DNA of 64,000 bases from Rhodopirellula islandica (GTDB lineage: Bacteria > Planctomycetota > Planctomycetia > Pirellulales > Pirellulaceae), in the NCBI RefSeq assembly GCF_001027925.1, contig NZ_LECT01000017.1, forward strand, positions 124,001 to 188,000, read 5' to 3'. Under the pieces are notes generated by a model, which worked only from the letters and a program-made list of their open reading frames with translations, had not been told where the DNA came from and searched no databases. Of the stretch, positions 9,766 to 21,284 are shown one piece after another (position 1 is the first letter of the stretch; each line of letters opens with the position of its first letter). Position numbers and translations under genes: made by a program.

Positions 9766-11691
9766 ATGGAAATCAAACTCGACCAGAAAAAGGGTGATTC
9801 GACTGACAAGTCAGCCAATGAACCTTCGTACCCTCAGTGGCAGTCGGCGCTGTGGTATTTCTCGGTGCTGCTGTTGGTCCTGTGGCTTTGGCAGGACTTC
9901 TCTCGAATCGCGGAAGTGCAGCGAATTCCTTACAGCGAATTCAAGGCCCACGTGGTGGCGGGCGAAGTCACCGAGTGCGAACTTTCCGAGGACACGATCG
10001 AGGGCGTGTATGTTCCTCACGCGACACCCGCGCCGGAGTCTGAATCCAAAGCTGAACCAACCAGCGACGAAACGGCATCGGATCCCCAACCGATCACGTT
10101 CGTCACCAACCGCGTGGAAGATCCTGAATTGGTGGATCAGTTGACCGCGGCCAATGTGAAGTTCACTGGCAGTCGGCCGCCTAGCGTGATGCAAAATCTG
10201 TTGTTGTGGTGGGTGTTGCCGTTGGTTGCCTTCCTTTTCCTCAGTCGGTTTCTGGCCAACCGAATTGGCAACACGGGGCAAGCCATGATGGGGTTCGGAC
10301 GCAGCAAGGCGAAGTTGGTCGCGGACGAGGACACAGGGGTTCGGTTCACCGACGTGGCGGGTTGCGTTGAGGCCAAATTTGAATTGGAAGAAGTCGTTGA
10401 TTTTCTGAAGAACCCCGAACGGTACGTGGACCTGGGTGCCAAAATCCCCAAAGGAGTGCTGTTGGTCGGCCCTCCCGGGACGGGCAAGACCTTGCTCGCC
10501 CGCGCCGTTGCTGGGGAGGCTGGCGTGCCGTTCTTTTCGATCAGCGGCAGTGAGTTTGTCGAAATGTTTGTGGGCGTGGGAGCAGCACGTGTTCGGGATC
10601 TTTTCGAACAAGGCAAGAAACACGCGCCGTGCATCATCTTCATTGACGAACTCGATGCGATTGGTCGTGAACGCGGGGTGCATGTGGCCACGGTGAACGA
10701 TGAACGGGAGCAAACGCTGAATCAATTGTTGGTTGAGCTCGATGGCTTTGCTGCCAACACCGGGGTGATCATCCTCTCGGCAACCAACCGTCCCGAGGTG
10801 CTGGACCGCGCGTTGTTGCGTCCCGGGCGATTCGATCGGCAAGTGCTGGTGGATGCGCCCGACTTCGAAGGCCGGTTGGGGATCCTCAGTGTTCATGCTC
10901 GCAACAAACCGCTGGATGAAAGCGTTGACCTGCGTGACATTGCACGCTCGACGCCGGGATTGTCGGGTGCTGATCTTGCAAATGTGATGAACGAAGCGGC
11001 ATTGCTGGCGGCTCGACGTAAATCGAAGTCGATCGCGAGATGTGATTTGGAAGAAGCGGTGGAAAAGGTGGTCGCCGGACCGGAACGAAAGAGCCGCCGC
11101 TTGGGCGAAGAAGAACGCCGCCGGGTTGCCTTTCATGAAGTCGGACATGCGTTGGTGGCAACGTTCAGCGAACACGCCGAACCGGTGCGGAAGATCAGCA
11201 TCATCCCGCGAGGACAGGCGGCGTTGGGGTACACGTTGCAATTGCCGACGGAGGACCAGTATCTGATGACACGCAGCGAGTTGGACGACCGTTTGAGCGG
11301 GTTGTTGGGTGGGCGTGCTGCCGAGCAGATTGTGTTTGGCGAAGTCAGCTCTGGGGCCGAGAACGATTTGCAGAAAGCCACCACGATCGCTCGCCAGATG
11401 GTTTGCATGTTCGGGATGAGCGATTCGGTGGGGCTGACCCACTGTGCGCAGCAGCCCAATGCATTCACCGCCACTTCTGGCGTTCTGCAACGTGATTGCA
11501 GTGAACACACGGCCAGCAGCATCGACGATGAGGTCAAGAGTTTGTTGGCGATCGCCTACGCCCAGGCGCAGTCCATCCTGACGGAACATCGAGAGGCGTT
11601 GAACCGCGTCGCCACTGAATTGCTGGAACACGAAACACTCGACGCCTCCGAGTTTCAGGCCTTGCTGCCAGGTCCCGTCCAAGCGGCGTGA
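9766..11691 (+). CDS. ftsH: ATP-dependent zinc metalloprotease FtsH
   Basis: 641 residues with the full FtsH layout. It has a transmembrane helix at about 29-46, an extracytoplasmic domain, a second helix at about 145-162, then the AAA module and the M41 protease. Walker A GPPGTGKT is at 235-242, Walker B IIFIDE at 290-295, [23 protein letters not shown] at 339-358, and the zinc site HEVGH at 457-461. The family degrades membrane and short-lived cytosolic proteins. The gene sits 62 bp after the histidine phosphatase and 118 bp before the N-ATPase operon on the same strand. It may be one of several paralogues, as planctomycetes often have more than one; a dedicated role in quality control of the neighbouring ATPase is a guess. 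Confidence 0.93.
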   Translation: MEIKLDQKKGDSTDKSANEPSYPQWQSALWYFSVLLLVLWLWQDFSRIAEVQRIPYSEFKAHVVAGEVTECELSEDTIEGVYVPHATPAPESESKAEPTSDETASDPQPITFVTNRVEDPELVDQLTAANVKFTGSRPPSVMQNLLLWWVLPLVAFLFLSRFLANRIGNTGQAMMGFGRSKAKLVADEDTGVRFTDVAGCVEAKFELEEVVDFLKNPERYVDLGAKIPKGVLLVGPPGTGKTLLARAVAGEAGVPFFSISGSEFVEMFVGVGAARVRDLFEQGKKHAPCIIFIDELDAIGRERGVHVATVNDEREQTLNQLLVELDGFAANTGVIILSATNRPEVLDRALLRPGRFDRQVLVDAPDFEGRLGILSVHARNKPLDESVDLRDIARSTPGLSGADLANVMNEAALLAARRKSKSIARCDLEEAVEKVVAGPERKSRRLGEEERRRVAFHEVGHALVATFSEHAEPVRKISIIPRGQAALGYTLQLPTEDQYLMTRSELDDRLSGLLGGRAAEQIVFGEVSSGAENDLQKATTIARQMVCMFGMSDSVGLTHCAQQPNAFTATSGVLQRDCSEHTASSIDDEVKSLLAIAYAQAQSILTEHREALNRVATELLEHETLDASEFQALLPGPVQAA

Positions 11692-11764
11692 AATCTCCCG
11701 TGGCACAGCGAATGCATGCCACTCGGTGTGTCGTGAAGGCACAACCATTGAGATGAACAACTGA

Positions 11765-13605
<1,841 letters not shown>

Positions 13606-13620
13606 GGGACGAAACAAGCG

Positions 13621-13905
13621 ATGAACAAGCGTCAAACGCTTCAAGACAACGTCGATGCGAAGCAATCTCGCAAGCTCGACGCACGTCAGCAGGGCGAGCA
13701 TTCCGCGTGGTTTGGTTTGGGAATGTTCGGGTTGGTGGGGTGGTCGATTGCGATTCCAACACTGCTCGGGATCGCAGTGGGAATTTGGATTGATGAACGC
13801 TGGCCGAGTCGGTTCTCTTGGACGTTGATGCTGTTGATTGGTGGTGTGGGGATGGGGTGTTTGAATGCGTGGTGGTGGGTCAATCGGGAGAATGAAGATG
13901 AATGA
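13621..13905 (+). CDS. atpQ: N-ATPase assembly/accessory protein AtpQ
   Basis: 94 residues with two transmembrane helices at about 31-53 and 64-86, joined by the short loop GIWIDERWPSRFSW. This hairpin resembles the AtpZ/AtpI-type small subunits of F-ATPase operons. Its position directly after atpC and before atpR is diagnostic of N-ATPase operons, where it is called AtpQ. Its role is thought to be assembly of the c ring or ion supply, but it is not well defined. The next gene, atpR, starts at 13898, inside its last codons. Confidence 0.85.
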   Translation: MNKRQTLQDNVDAKQSRKLDARQQGEHSAWFGLGMFGLVGWSIAIPTLLGIAVGIWIDERWPSRFSWTLMLLIGGVGMGCLNAWWWVNRENEDE

Positions 13906-14239
13906 ATGGATTGGATTGACGGGCGGATTCCTTGCGGGTGCCGCAGCAGCTGCGTTCTTTGTCGCCTCATTGTGGTGGACCACGGTTCGCTTGCCCGCGT
14001 CTCGGCAACCGTGGCTGTTGCTCGGCGGCAGTGCGTTGCTGCGGATGGCCGTGGTGTTGGGGGTTTTGGGAGTGCTGGCACGCAGCGGGGATTGGCGAAT
14101 CCTGGTGGCAGCGGCCATGGGGTTCGCGCTCATTCGCACAGTTGGCGTGTGCACTATCGCTCAGCGTGACTCCAGCTTTCAACTTGCGTCGGCACAAACT
14201 TTGCCAGCGGAAAAATTGCGTCCCAGGAGCAAACCATGA
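13898..14239 (+). CDS. atpR: N-ATPase membrane subunit AtpR
   Basis: 113 residues from the ATG at 13898, with GGGAG about seven bases upstream and an eight-base overlap with atpQ. It has three hydrophobic segments at about 4-24, 34-57 and 65-85. Two of them carry arginines in otherwise apolar helices (LLRMAVV and LIRTVGV). Membrane-embedded arginines are the described hallmark of AtpR and have been proposed to face the acidic residues of the c subunit. The stop overlaps the atpB start (ATGA at 14236-14239). Confidence 0.85.
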   Translation: MNEWIGLTGGFLAGAAAAAFFVASLWWTTVRLPASRQPWLLLGGSALLRMAVVLGVLGVLARSGDWRILVAAAMGFALIRTVGVCTIAQRDSSFQLASAQTLPAEKLRPRSKP

Positions 14240-14922
14240 GTGGCGTGCAAATCACATCGGACGAATGGATCCTGTGGCAATCGGAGGCTTGGCCGGTCGT
14301 GAAGATCAACGCCACGCTTACGTTCACTTGGTTGGTGATGGCGTTGTTGGTCGTTGGTTCGTGGTGGATCACCCGGCGATTGACCAGCGACACCGAGATC
14401 CCGCGTTGGCAAAACCTTTTGGAAGTGCTGGTCACCGGCATTCGAGATCAAATTCGAGATGTCAGTCGTCACGACCCGGGGCCGTACCTGCCGTTTGTGG
14501 GAACGTTGTTCCTGTTCATTGCAGTGGCCAACTTGTTGAGCATCGTGCCCGGCTACGTCCCGCCCACCGGTTCACTGTCGACGACAGCGGCCTTGGCGAC
14601 TTGCGTGTTTGTGGCGGTCCCCGTGTTTGGAATCGCTTCGCATGGGGTTGGCAACTACTTGAAGCGTTACCTGCAACCGACACCGTTGATGCTTCCATTC
14701 AACTTGATTGGCGAACTTTCACGGACTTTGGCACTGGCTGTGCGTTTGTACGGGAACATGATGAGCGGTGCAGTGATCGCCGCGATTCTGATCAGCTTCG
14801 TCCCGCTCTTCATTCCGATTGTGATGCAAGTGATGGGGCTGCTGACCGGAATGATTCAAGCCTACATCTTTGCCGTCTTGGCGATGGTCTACATCGCGTC
14901 GGCAACCAAAGTCGCCAAGTGA
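14236..14922 (+). CDS. atpB: N-ATPase subunit a
   Basis: 228 residues with five or six membrane helices. The essential stator arginine is Arg170 in LALAVRLYGNMMSG, matching the conserved helix of subunit a that faces the c-ring carboxylate. The signature LPFVGTLFLFIAVANLLSIVPG is typical of the family. It starts within the atpR stop, and a 99-bp gap separates it from atpE. The subunit forms the ion half-channels. Confidence 0.92.
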   Translation: MSGVQITSDEWILWQSEAWPVVKINATLTFTWLVMALLVVGSWWITRRLTSDTEIPRWQNLLEVLVTGIRDQIRDVSRHDPGPYLPFVGTLFLFIAVANLLSIVPGYVPPTGSLSTTAALATCVFVAVPVFGIASHGVGNYLKRYLQPTPLMLPFNLIGELSRTLALAVRLYGNMMSGAVIAAILISFVPLFIPIVMQVMGLLTGMIQAYIFAVLAMVYIASATKVAK

Positions 14923-15021
14923 CCGAGTCGGAAAGCCCAGTTCGTCTTTTGTCTTGTTCGTTCATTGCACACTGAGTCCACCGAACATTGAGTTCATCGT
15001 CCAACCAACAAGGAATACATC

Positions 15022-15288
15022 ATGGATAGCACCACGACGATCGCCGTCGCCAGCATCATCATGGCGGGTTTGACCACCGCCATCGGATCGATCGGGCCCG
15101 CGTTTGCCGAAGGGCGTGCCGTGGCCCAGGCTCTCAGTTCCATTGCACAGCAACCGGATTCGTCCAACACGATCACCCGCACCCTGTTTGTGGGTTTGGC
15201 CATGATCGAGTCCACGGCTATCTACTGCTTTGTTGTGTCGATGATTCTGCTGTTTGCCAATCCCTTCTGGAACCACCTGACGCAATAG
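15022..15288 (+). CDS. atpE: N-ATPase subunit c (Na+-type rotor subunit)
   Basis: 88 residues, two helices with the polar loop AQQPDSSNT. Helix 2 has IESTAIY with Glu63, Ser64, Thr65 and Tyr68, the same arrangement as the Na+ ligands Glu65, Ser66, Thr67 and Tyr70 of Ilyobacter c subunits. Helix 1 reads SIGPAFAEG: the position of the Na+ ligand Gln32 is Glu30, giving two carboxylates 33 residues apart. This double-carboxylate pattern is described for N-ATPases. AAGGA lies upstream of the ATG, and the 99-bp leader may allow separate control of its higher stoichiometry. Ion choice (Na+ or H+) is an inference from these residues. Confidence 0.93.
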   Translation: MDSTTTIAVASIIMAGLTTAIGSIGPAFAEGRAVAQALSSIAQQPDSSNTITRTLFVGLAMIESTAIYCFVVSMILLFANPFWNHLTQ

Positions 15289-15304
15289 CAAGGGATACGA
15301 AACG

Positions 15305-16045
15305 ATGAGCATTGATTGGTTCACCTTCACCGCCCAAGTCATCAACTTCCTGGTTCTGGTTGGGTTGTTGCGATATTTCCTTTACGGTCCCATCGTCCGC
15401 GCGATGCAGACACGTGAGCAGAAGGTGACGCAGCGTTTAAGCGATGCGGAAACCGCCAAGGCCGAAGCGAACCAGCAACGTGCGGCGTTGGAAAAGCAGA
15501 CGCAGTTGTTGGAAGAACAGCGAGAAGAAATGCTTGCCAAGGCAAAAGCCGATGCAGACAGCGAACGGCAGAGACTGATTCAAGAGGCGCGGAAAGAGGC
15601 GGATACCCGGCGCGAACACTGGACGTCCACCTTTGAACGAGATCAAAAGGACTTGGCTGATCAGACCCGTCGCGACATTCAACGCATGGGGTTTCAGGCC
15701 GCGCGGGAAACAATCCAACAACTGGCCGACGAAGATCTGCAGAAGCGGGTTTGTCAAACGTTTGTGAAGCAGTTGCGGATGCTCGACGAAACACAACGTG
15801 CCGCCATTGCCACCCAATTAGCCGATTCGGGAAACCCCGTCTTGGTTCGATCTGCGGACGACCTGGATGACGACGACCAAACTCAAATCCGTGACGCGAT
15901 TCATCAGGTGTTCCAAGGTGACGCGGAAGTTCGCTTTGAGTCGGATTCGGCGTTGATCGCGGGAATGGAAATGGACGCGGGTGGTTACAGCCTGCCATGG
16001 AATGCGGAACGTGCTCTCAAAAAGATGGAGGCCAACGTGGCGTGA
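15305..16045 (+). CDS. atpF: N-ATPase subunit b with delta-like C-terminal region
   Basis: 246 residues, clearly longer than the usual 155-170 of b subunits. One N-terminal helix at about 8-28 ([21 protein letters not shown]) anchors it. A long charged coiled coil spans about 35-135. The last 100 residues are a globular region ending near [19 protein letters not shown], which resembles the C-terminal part of delta subunits. No separate atpH gene is present in the operon, so this tail may replace delta at the F1 crown. It starts 17 bp after atpE. Confidence 0.9.
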   Translation: MSIDWFTFTAQVINFLVLVGLLRYFLYGPIVRAMQTREQKVTQRLSDAETAKAEANQQRAALEKQTQLLEEQREEMLAKAKADADSERQRLIQEARKEADTRREHWTSTFERDQKDLADQTRRDIQRMGFQAARETIQQLADEDLQKRVCQTFVKQLRMLDETQRAAIATQLADSGNPVLVRSADDLDDDDQTQIRDAIHQVFQGDAEVRFESDSALIAGMEMDAGGYSLPWNAERALKKMEANVA

Positions 16046-16137
16046 GCAACGGCGTGGAAGCTGGACGAGGTGATTGGTTCTTTGACAGGTGCCTTTCGCT
16101 TTCTCCAGGACTCGCCGCTGTGAAAGCACGATCGACC

Positions 16138-17652
16138 ATGACCACCTACTCAGAAACACTGGAAGCTGCCGCACACCAGTTTGATCAGGCAGTGAAAGCC
16201 CAACCCGCCCAATTGTCGGTCACCGAAATTGGCACGGTCGAAGAGGTTCAACGCGGGATCGCTCGGGTCCACGGTTTGCCCCACGTGCAAGTCGACGAAG
16301 TGCTCCGGTTTGCCGGCGGACACCTTGGATACGCTTTCAACTTGGATCCTGAGCAAGTCGGTTGCGTGTTGCTGGATTCCAGTGAACAGATCACCGCCGG
16401 ATCGCGGGTGGAGCGAATGCACACGGTGCTGGACACTCCCGTCGGCGATCAGCTTCTTGGACGTGTGGTGGACCCGGTTGGCCGGCCTCTGGATGGTGGG
16501 CGGTCCCTCGATGATTTACCGCGTGAACCTTGCGAGCGCGATGCACCCCCGATCATGCAACGTGCTCCGGTGACTGTGCCATTGCAATCCGGCCTGAAAG
16601 TTGTTGACGCGATGATTCCGATCGGTCGTGGTCAACGTCAGTTGCTGCTCGGGGATCGTCAAACGGGCAAGACAGCGATCGCGGTTGACACGATCATCAA
16701 TCAACGCGGCCGCGACGTGATTTGCATCTATTGCAGCATTGGCCAACGCAGCACGGGCGTGGCCCGCGTGATTGAAAACTTGCGTCGTCACGATGCTTTG
16801 GATCACACCATTGTGGTGATCGGTGCCGATGATGCCCCGCCGGGATTGCAGTTCTTGGCACCCTACGCGGCAACGACGATGGGAGAGCACTTCATGCGAG
16901 AGGGACGCGACGTGTTGATCGTCTACGACGATTTGACGTCGCATGCGAGAGCTTACCGGCACCTGTCATTGTTGTTGCGGCGACCGCCAGGCCGAGAGGC
17001 GTTTCCAGGGGACATCTTCTATGTTCACTCGCGTTTGCTGGAACGTTCCACGCACTTGATCCAAAGTGCCGGCGGAGGTTCCTTGACGGCTCTGCCAATC
17101 ATCGAAACGGAAGCCCAGAACGTGTCGGCGTACATTCCGACGAATTTGATTTCGATCACGGACGGTCAGATCTACCTGTCACCCACCTTGTTTCGAAAGG
17201 GCGTGTTGCCGGCGATTGATGTTGGCCGCAGCGTTTCGAGAGTCGGTGGGAAAACCCAACTGCCCGCTTACCGTGTCGTCGCGGGGGATTTGCGATTGAC
17301 GTATTCGCAATTTGAAGAGCTGGAACGCTTCGCACGCTTCAGCAGTCAGCTCGATGAAGACACCCGTGCAACGCTCAATCGTGGGCGATTGATTCGCGAA
17401 ATTCTCAAGCAAACTCAATTTCAACCGCTCACGCTGCCGCAACAGATCGCATCGTTGATTGCGGTGACCAATGGCGTGTTGGATGGTCGCCCCGTGGAAC
17501 AACTTCCCAAGCTGGAGCGTGCTATCCAGGATGCGGTGACGTCGCAAGCGGCTGAGTTGTGTGCCCAGATGCAGGCAGGGGAAAAACTGGACAAGGAACA
17601 GGTGGAACAGATCGCCAACATTGCTGCCGGAGCGGTTCATGCCCACGCTTGA
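16138..17652 (+). CDS. atpA: N-ATPase subunit alpha
   Basis: 504 residues from the ATG at 16138. A GTG at 16042 overlaps the atpF stop and would add 32 residues, but they have no counterpart in alpha subunits. The P-loop GDRQTGKT is at 172-179, and [13 protein letters not shown] and [30 protein letters not shown] are typical of alpha. It alternates with beta in the F1 head and carries the arginine finger region near [10 protein letters not shown]. The stop lies 14 bases inside atpG. Confidence 0.93.
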   Translation: MTTYSETLEAAAHQFDQAVKAQPAQLSVTEIGTVEEVQRGIARVHGLPHVQVDEVLRFAGGHLGYAFNLDPEQVGCVLLDSSEQITAGSRVERMHTVLDTPVGDQLLGRVVDPVGRPLDGGRSLDDLPREPCERDAPPIMQRAPVTVPLQSGLKVVDAMIPIGRGQRQLLLGDRQTGKTAIAVDTIINQRGRDVICIYCSIGQRSTGVARVIENLRRHDALDHTIVVIGADDAPPGLQFLAPYAATTMGEHFMREGRDVLIVYDDLTSHARAYRHLSLLLRRPPGREAFPGDIFYVHSRLLERSTHLIQSAGGGSLTALPIIETEAQNVSAYIPTNLISITDGQIYLSPTLFRKGVLPAIDVGRSVSRVGGKTQLPAYRVVAGDLRLTYSQFEELERFARFSSQLDEDTRATLNRGRLIREILKQTQFQPLTLPQQIASLIAVTNGVLDGRPVEQLPKLERAIQDAVTSQAAELCAQMQAGEKLDKEQVEQIANIAAGAVHAHA

Positions 17653-18556
17653 ACTCTTGCGGCGTAAGATCGAAACCGCGTCGGACTTGCAGTCGGTTGT
17701 GACCACGATGAAGACGTTGGCCGCCGTACGGATTCACCAATACCAACGGGCAGCGGACGCGTTGATGGATTACAACCGAACCATTGAACTAGGACTGCAA
17801 GTGATCCTGCGGGAACAGAGACTCCGTCATCTGCCGGCCAGCGAATGGGGCGGTGAAAATCCAAAAGTGGGTGGGTCCGAAGAGAATTCACACCATGGCG
17901 TGATTGTCATCGGCAGCGACCAAGGCATGTGCGGTCAATTCAATGAACAGATCGCGGCACATGCCTTGGAACATCATGCCAAGCACTGCCAGCGGCCTCC
18001 CGAAGCTTTGTGGATTGTGGGGGCTCGCGTCGCGTTTTTGTTGACGGACAGTGGTTGGTCCATTGACGAGGCGTTTCGGATTCCAACCTCCGTGCCCGAA
18101 ATTGCGGACTGTGTCAGTGACTTGCTGACTGCAGTGGAAGCGGTCCGGGAGCAACGTCATTTGACGACGCTGAGGATCTACGCGAACATGCGATCTTCCG
18201 CGGGGGCGTACCAGCCCAACACGACCCAACTGTTGCCGATCGACTTGGCCTGGCTGCAAAGGCTTTCCGTCAAATCATGGGAATCGCCCTGTTTGCCAAC
18301 CTTTGGTGGTGAGCGTGAAGAATTGTTTTCCCTGCTGGTGCGGCAAAGCCTGTACGTTTCGTTGTACCAAGCTTGTGCGGAATCTTTGGCCAGCGAAAAT
18401 GCCAGCCGGATCGCAGCAATGCAAGCCGCTGAGAAGAACATCGAGGAAACGCTCGATGAACTGAACACGGCTTTCAAGACTCAACGGCAAACGGCGATCA
18501 CGGAGGAGTTGCTGGACGTCGTGGTTGGCTTCGAGGCGTTGACGTCAGGCTCGTAA
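17639..18556 (+). CDS. atpG: N-ATPase subunit gamma
   Basis: 305 residues. The N-terminal helix [25 protein letters not shown] matches the conserved gamma motif (I..T..I..AM..VA). A central Rossmann-like region with [15 protein letters not shown] follows, and then the C-terminal helix [16 protein letters not shown]-like block ([19 protein letters not shown]) that threads the alpha/beta ring. It closes the operon. Its TAA stop coincides with the first bases of a degenerate family-2 repeat. Confidence 0.9.
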   Translation: MPTLELLRRKIETASDLQSVVTTMKTLAAVRIHQYQRAADALMDYNRTIELGLQVILREQRLRHLPASEWGGENPKVGGSEENSHHGVIVIGSDQGMCGQFNEQIAAHALEHHAKHCQRPPEALWIVGARVAFLLTDSGWSIDEAFRIPTSVPEIADCVSDLLTAVEAVREQRHLTTLRIYANMRSSAGAYQPNTTQLLPIDLAWLQRLSVKSWESPCLPTFGGEREELFSLLVRQSLYVSLYQACAESLASENASRIAAMQAAEKNIEETLDELNTAFKTQRQTAITEELLDVVVGFEALTSGS

Positions 18557-18616
18557 GCTGGTCGGCAGGAAGGATGGGGGTGAATCCCATCAGTTGTTTG
18601 GGCGTTCGCCTGGGCG
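18554..18616 (+). repeat. Family 2 repeat, degenerate half copy
   Basis: TAAGCTGGTCGGCAGG followed by GTTTGGGCGTTCGCC matches the left half of the family 2 repeat (TAAGCAGGTCGGCAGG). The repeat starts exactly at the atpG stop codon. Bases 18617-18742 beyond it hold nothing I can name. Confidence 0.55.
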
Positions 18617-18742
18617 GCAAAATGCTTTGGGGCGTGGTGGCTATTCCTTTGCGAATGTTTTTGTCCCGGGAGCGATGTCAGACGGTCGCCGGATTCGCCA
18701 GAATCCGGACCGCACCACTTCACAACCCGAACGCGTCACGGC

Positions 18743-18870
18743 TAGTGTTTGGTCACGACTGATCTTTAGGGGAGTGGACGAGGCCACGAGTCCTGAACTG
18801 GCGTCAAATCCAAGGTCTCGTGGCTTCGTCCACTACGATCACCACTAACCTTTAGCTGTGACGCACCACT
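18743..18870 (-). repeat. Family 1 palindromic MITE-like repeat
   Basis: A 128-bp imperfect palindrome. The core arms GTGGACGAGGCCACGAG and CTCGTGGCTTCGTCCAC flank the same spacer (opposite orientation) as the copies at 25088 and 41021. Ends are degenerate relative to the TAGTGGTC...GACCACTA termini of the other copies. Confidence 0.8.
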
Positions 18871-19020
18871 CGTCGATTTAGTCATCAACGACGTATCAAG
18901 GCATGTCGGATGGGCACTCTTGCCCGTCAGAGTGGTGGATGTCGGCCAAGAGTGGCCAACCTACAGCAAAATCGACAAGCCGGTCAGCGAGGGACCACAT
19001 CTGAATCGTGGCGAATCCAG

Positions 19021-19149
19021 CTAAGCAGGTACGCAGGTGTCATCGGGTATGTGAGCCGCTGGCGTTCGCCACGGTTTTCACGCACAACCGGGGCTAACGC
19101 CCAAACGGCTCACATGGTTGTGCTTGATCACTCCTGCCGACCTGCTTAC
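19021..19149 (+). repeat. Family 2 palindromic repeat
   Basis: Begins CTAAGCAGGTACGCAGG and ends CTGCCGACCTGCTTA; the internal arms GTGAGCCGCTGGCG and CGCCCAAACGGCTCAC are inverted. It is almost identical over about 128 bp to the copy at 55534, 36 kb away. Together with the two repeats before it, it fills the atpG-antiporter gap; the sequence at 18871-19020 shows nothing else. Confidence 0.85.
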
Positions 19150-19188
19150 CACCATTTCACACGACAAGAGATTGCAGATCCATTCTTC

Positions 19189-20421
19189 TCAGGACGTTGA
19201 CTGCACTTCCGTGCGGGAGGTGCTTTCATGAGCTTCGCCCGAAACCATCAATTGCCAGCGTGTCACCACGGGGCCGACCAGTTCAAACACGAACGTCGTG
19301 CCGACAATGGTCGTCAGAACTTTCTCGCCCATCTCCGGGTACCGCTGCGACACCATCAACGCCAATCCCAACGCAACGCCAGCTTGCGGTAGCAGGCAGA
19401 ATCCGACGTGACGGCGGACGACGGGCGGTGCACCCGCTGCTTTTGCCCCCAGGTAGGCGCCAATGAATTTGCCGATCACGCGAGCGACGATGTATCCCAA
19501 TCCGATCCAACCCACATTCACCAATTGGTGCAGTTGGAATTGGAACCCGGCGAGGACAAAGAACACAATCAAGAAGGGTTGTTCGACCTCTTCGATGGCG
19601 TGGAACGGACGGTGGTGATGATGAGCGACGTTGGACACGGTCGCGCCCATTGCCATGCAAGCCATCACGTAAGAAAGCTCAAAGTAGATCGCCAATCCGC
19701 TGCACAACAGCACGAACCCGAGCGTTTCAACAATGGTCAGTTCACCTGATTTGATGCGGCCAGTCAGCATCGCCATGGGCAGCCCAACGGCGATTCCCAG
19801 AAGCAATCCCCCGACAATTTCCCAGAGCCCATGTCCGAGGACGACCCAGGACGCCACGTTTGCCGATGCCTCTGGTGAGACCATGGAACTGGCAATCACG
19901 GTCAGCAGACTGAACAACATCACTCCCCAGGCATCGTCGATTGCCACGACTCCTAGCAACGTGTCTGTGAGCGGGCCTTTCGAGCCTATTCCGCTGGCAA
20001 CATCCATCGTCGCAGCCGGGTCGGTGGCTGGGGCCACGGCGGCAAGCAACAACGCCAATGGAATGGGGACGCCAAAAGCCCAAAGCAATAGAAACACGCC
20101 CGCTGCGGACCCAGCGACCTCGGCCAGCGACACAAACGCGACCGGTTTGCCCGTGGTCCGCAAACGCTTGCCGAGAAATCTTTCACCCAGGTGAAAGCCG
20201 ATGATGCTGAGCGCGAGCAGCGTCGCAAATGAAAACCACTGAGTGATTTCATCGGGCACCAAGTGCCACCCCGACGGTCCTGCCAAAAATCCCAGCAACA
20301 GCAGCAACGTGACTCTCGGGACGTGCATCCGACGGCCGAGCACATCGGCCGCAAAACCAGCCAGCAGGAATCCGCCCAGAATCATCAATGAAACCGCGTC
20401 GGCCACGTCGTTCAAATCCAC
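19189..20421 (-). CDS. Cation/proton antiporter (CPA2, Kef/NhaP-like)
   Basis: 410 residues with 11-13 predicted membrane helices and no soluble regulatory domain. The ion-binding region shows APATDPAATMDV and VVAIDDAWGVMLF. These acidic motifs match the unwound-helix TDP site and the paired aspartates of CPA-type exchangers. The family exchanges Na+ or K+ for H+ across the inner membrane. The start is uncertain: the frame opens with GTG at 20421, and the GAGGAGA before it is very close to it. It is encoded on the strand opposite the N-ATPase and faces it. If the ATPase moves Na+, this protein could link the Na+ and H+ gradients, which is inference. Confidence 0.87.
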   Translation of the reverse strand: MDLNDVADAVSLMILGGFLLAGFAADVLGRRMHVPRVTLLLLLGFLAGPSGWHLVPDEITQWFSFATLLALSIIGFHLGERFLGKRLRTTGKPVAFVSLAEVAGSAAGVFLLLWAFGVPIPLALLLAAVAPATDPAATMDVASGIGSKGPLTDTLLGVVAIDDAWGVMLFSLLTVIASSMVSPEASANVASWVVLGHGLWEIVGGLLLGIAVGLPMAMLTGRIKSGELTIVETLGFVLLCSGLAIYFELSYVMACMAMGATVSNVAHHHHRPFHAIEEVEQPFLIVFFVLAGFQFQLHQLVNVGWIGLGYIVARVIGKFIGAYLGAKAAGAPPVVRRHVGFCLLPQAGVALGLALMVSQRYPEMGEKVLTTIVGTTFVFELVGPVVTRWQLMVSGEAHESTSRTEVQSTS

Positions 20422-20774
20422 TCTCCTCTTTCATTGTCCGGCAGGGAACCGAACCGTTGGAATGTCCAAACGCCCGTCTAACCGACCACCAAAGCAGTTG
20501 CAAATGTCGGACCGACGAAGGTTGGTCGACTCGTTCGTTCCCCCAACGCACTTCCGTCGCTCACTGTGATGTGCTGGTGGGCACAATTCCGAGCGAATGG
20601 GCTCAGTGACCGCATCGTTGTGACCGCATCGTTCTGGCGTGTCTTGTTGGGCCGTCGGTCATCCTTGATGATGGATCATCCTTGTTTTCATGGCAGGGTG
20701 ATTCGTTTGATCCTGTCGTTGCCCCTTTTCTCCACCGTCTATCTTCTCCACCGTCCATCGATTGGCTGTTGCAC

Positions 20775-21284
20775 ATGACTTTTCCACGAACGTTCTCCCA
20801 CATTGGAATCTCAGTCACGGACCTGGACCAAGCCGTGGAGTTCTACACACAGACGCTTGGTTGGTACGTCATCATGCCTCCAACCGAAATTGTTGCCGAC
20901 GATTCGGCAATCGGAGTGATGTGCAACGACGTCTTCGGTGAAGGCTGGGGACGTTTTCGCATCGCTCACCTGGCAACCGGCGACCGCGTCGGAGTGGAAC
21001 TGTTCGAGTTTGACAACGCCGAGCGGCGAGAGAACAACTTTGAGTATTGGAAGTCAGGCGTGTTCCATTTCTGCGTGCAAGATCCCGATGTCGAAGGGCT
21101 CGCCAAAAAGATTGTCGAGAATGGTGGCAAGCAGCGGATGCCGATCCGCGAATATTATCCTGGCAAGAAGCCTTACCGCATGGTGTACTGCGAAGATCCG
21201 TTTGGGAATCTGATTGAAATCTATTCGCACAGTTATGAGCTGACCTATTCCGCAGGTGCCTATCAAGGCGACGCCAAAGAGTGA
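20775..21284 (+). CDS. Glyoxalase/bleomycin-resistance fold (VOC) protein
   Basis: 169 residues from the ATG at 20775. The start FSHIGISVTDLDQAVEFYTQTLGW and the end YCEDPFGNLIEIYSHSYE are the two beta-alpha-beta-beta-beta modules of the VOC superfamily. Candidate metal ligands are His in FSHIG, Glu in GVELFEF, His in FHFCVQDP and Glu in LIEIYSH. It could be a lactoylglutathione-lyase-like enzyme or a dioxygenase relative; the substrate is unknown. It is divergent from the antiporter and stands alone. Confidence 0.85.
   Translation: MTFPRTFSHIGISVTDLDQAVEFYTQTLGWYVIMPPTEIVADDSAIGVMCNDVFGEGWGRFRIAHLATGDRVGVELFEFDNAERRENNFEYWKSGVFHFCVQDPDVEGLAKKIVENGGKQRMPIREYYPGKKPYRMVYCEDPFGNLIEIYSHSYELTYSAGAYQGDAKE

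Noticed and set aside
16042-16137. GTG start of atpA overlapping the atpF stop
   Set aside because: It would match the coupling style of the operon, but the extra 32 residues do not resemble any alpha subunit N-terminus.
19021-19149. Possible attachment site or integron-like recombination site
   Set aside because: No integrase is nearby and the same unit recurs in many intergenic places, which fits an interspersed repeat better.
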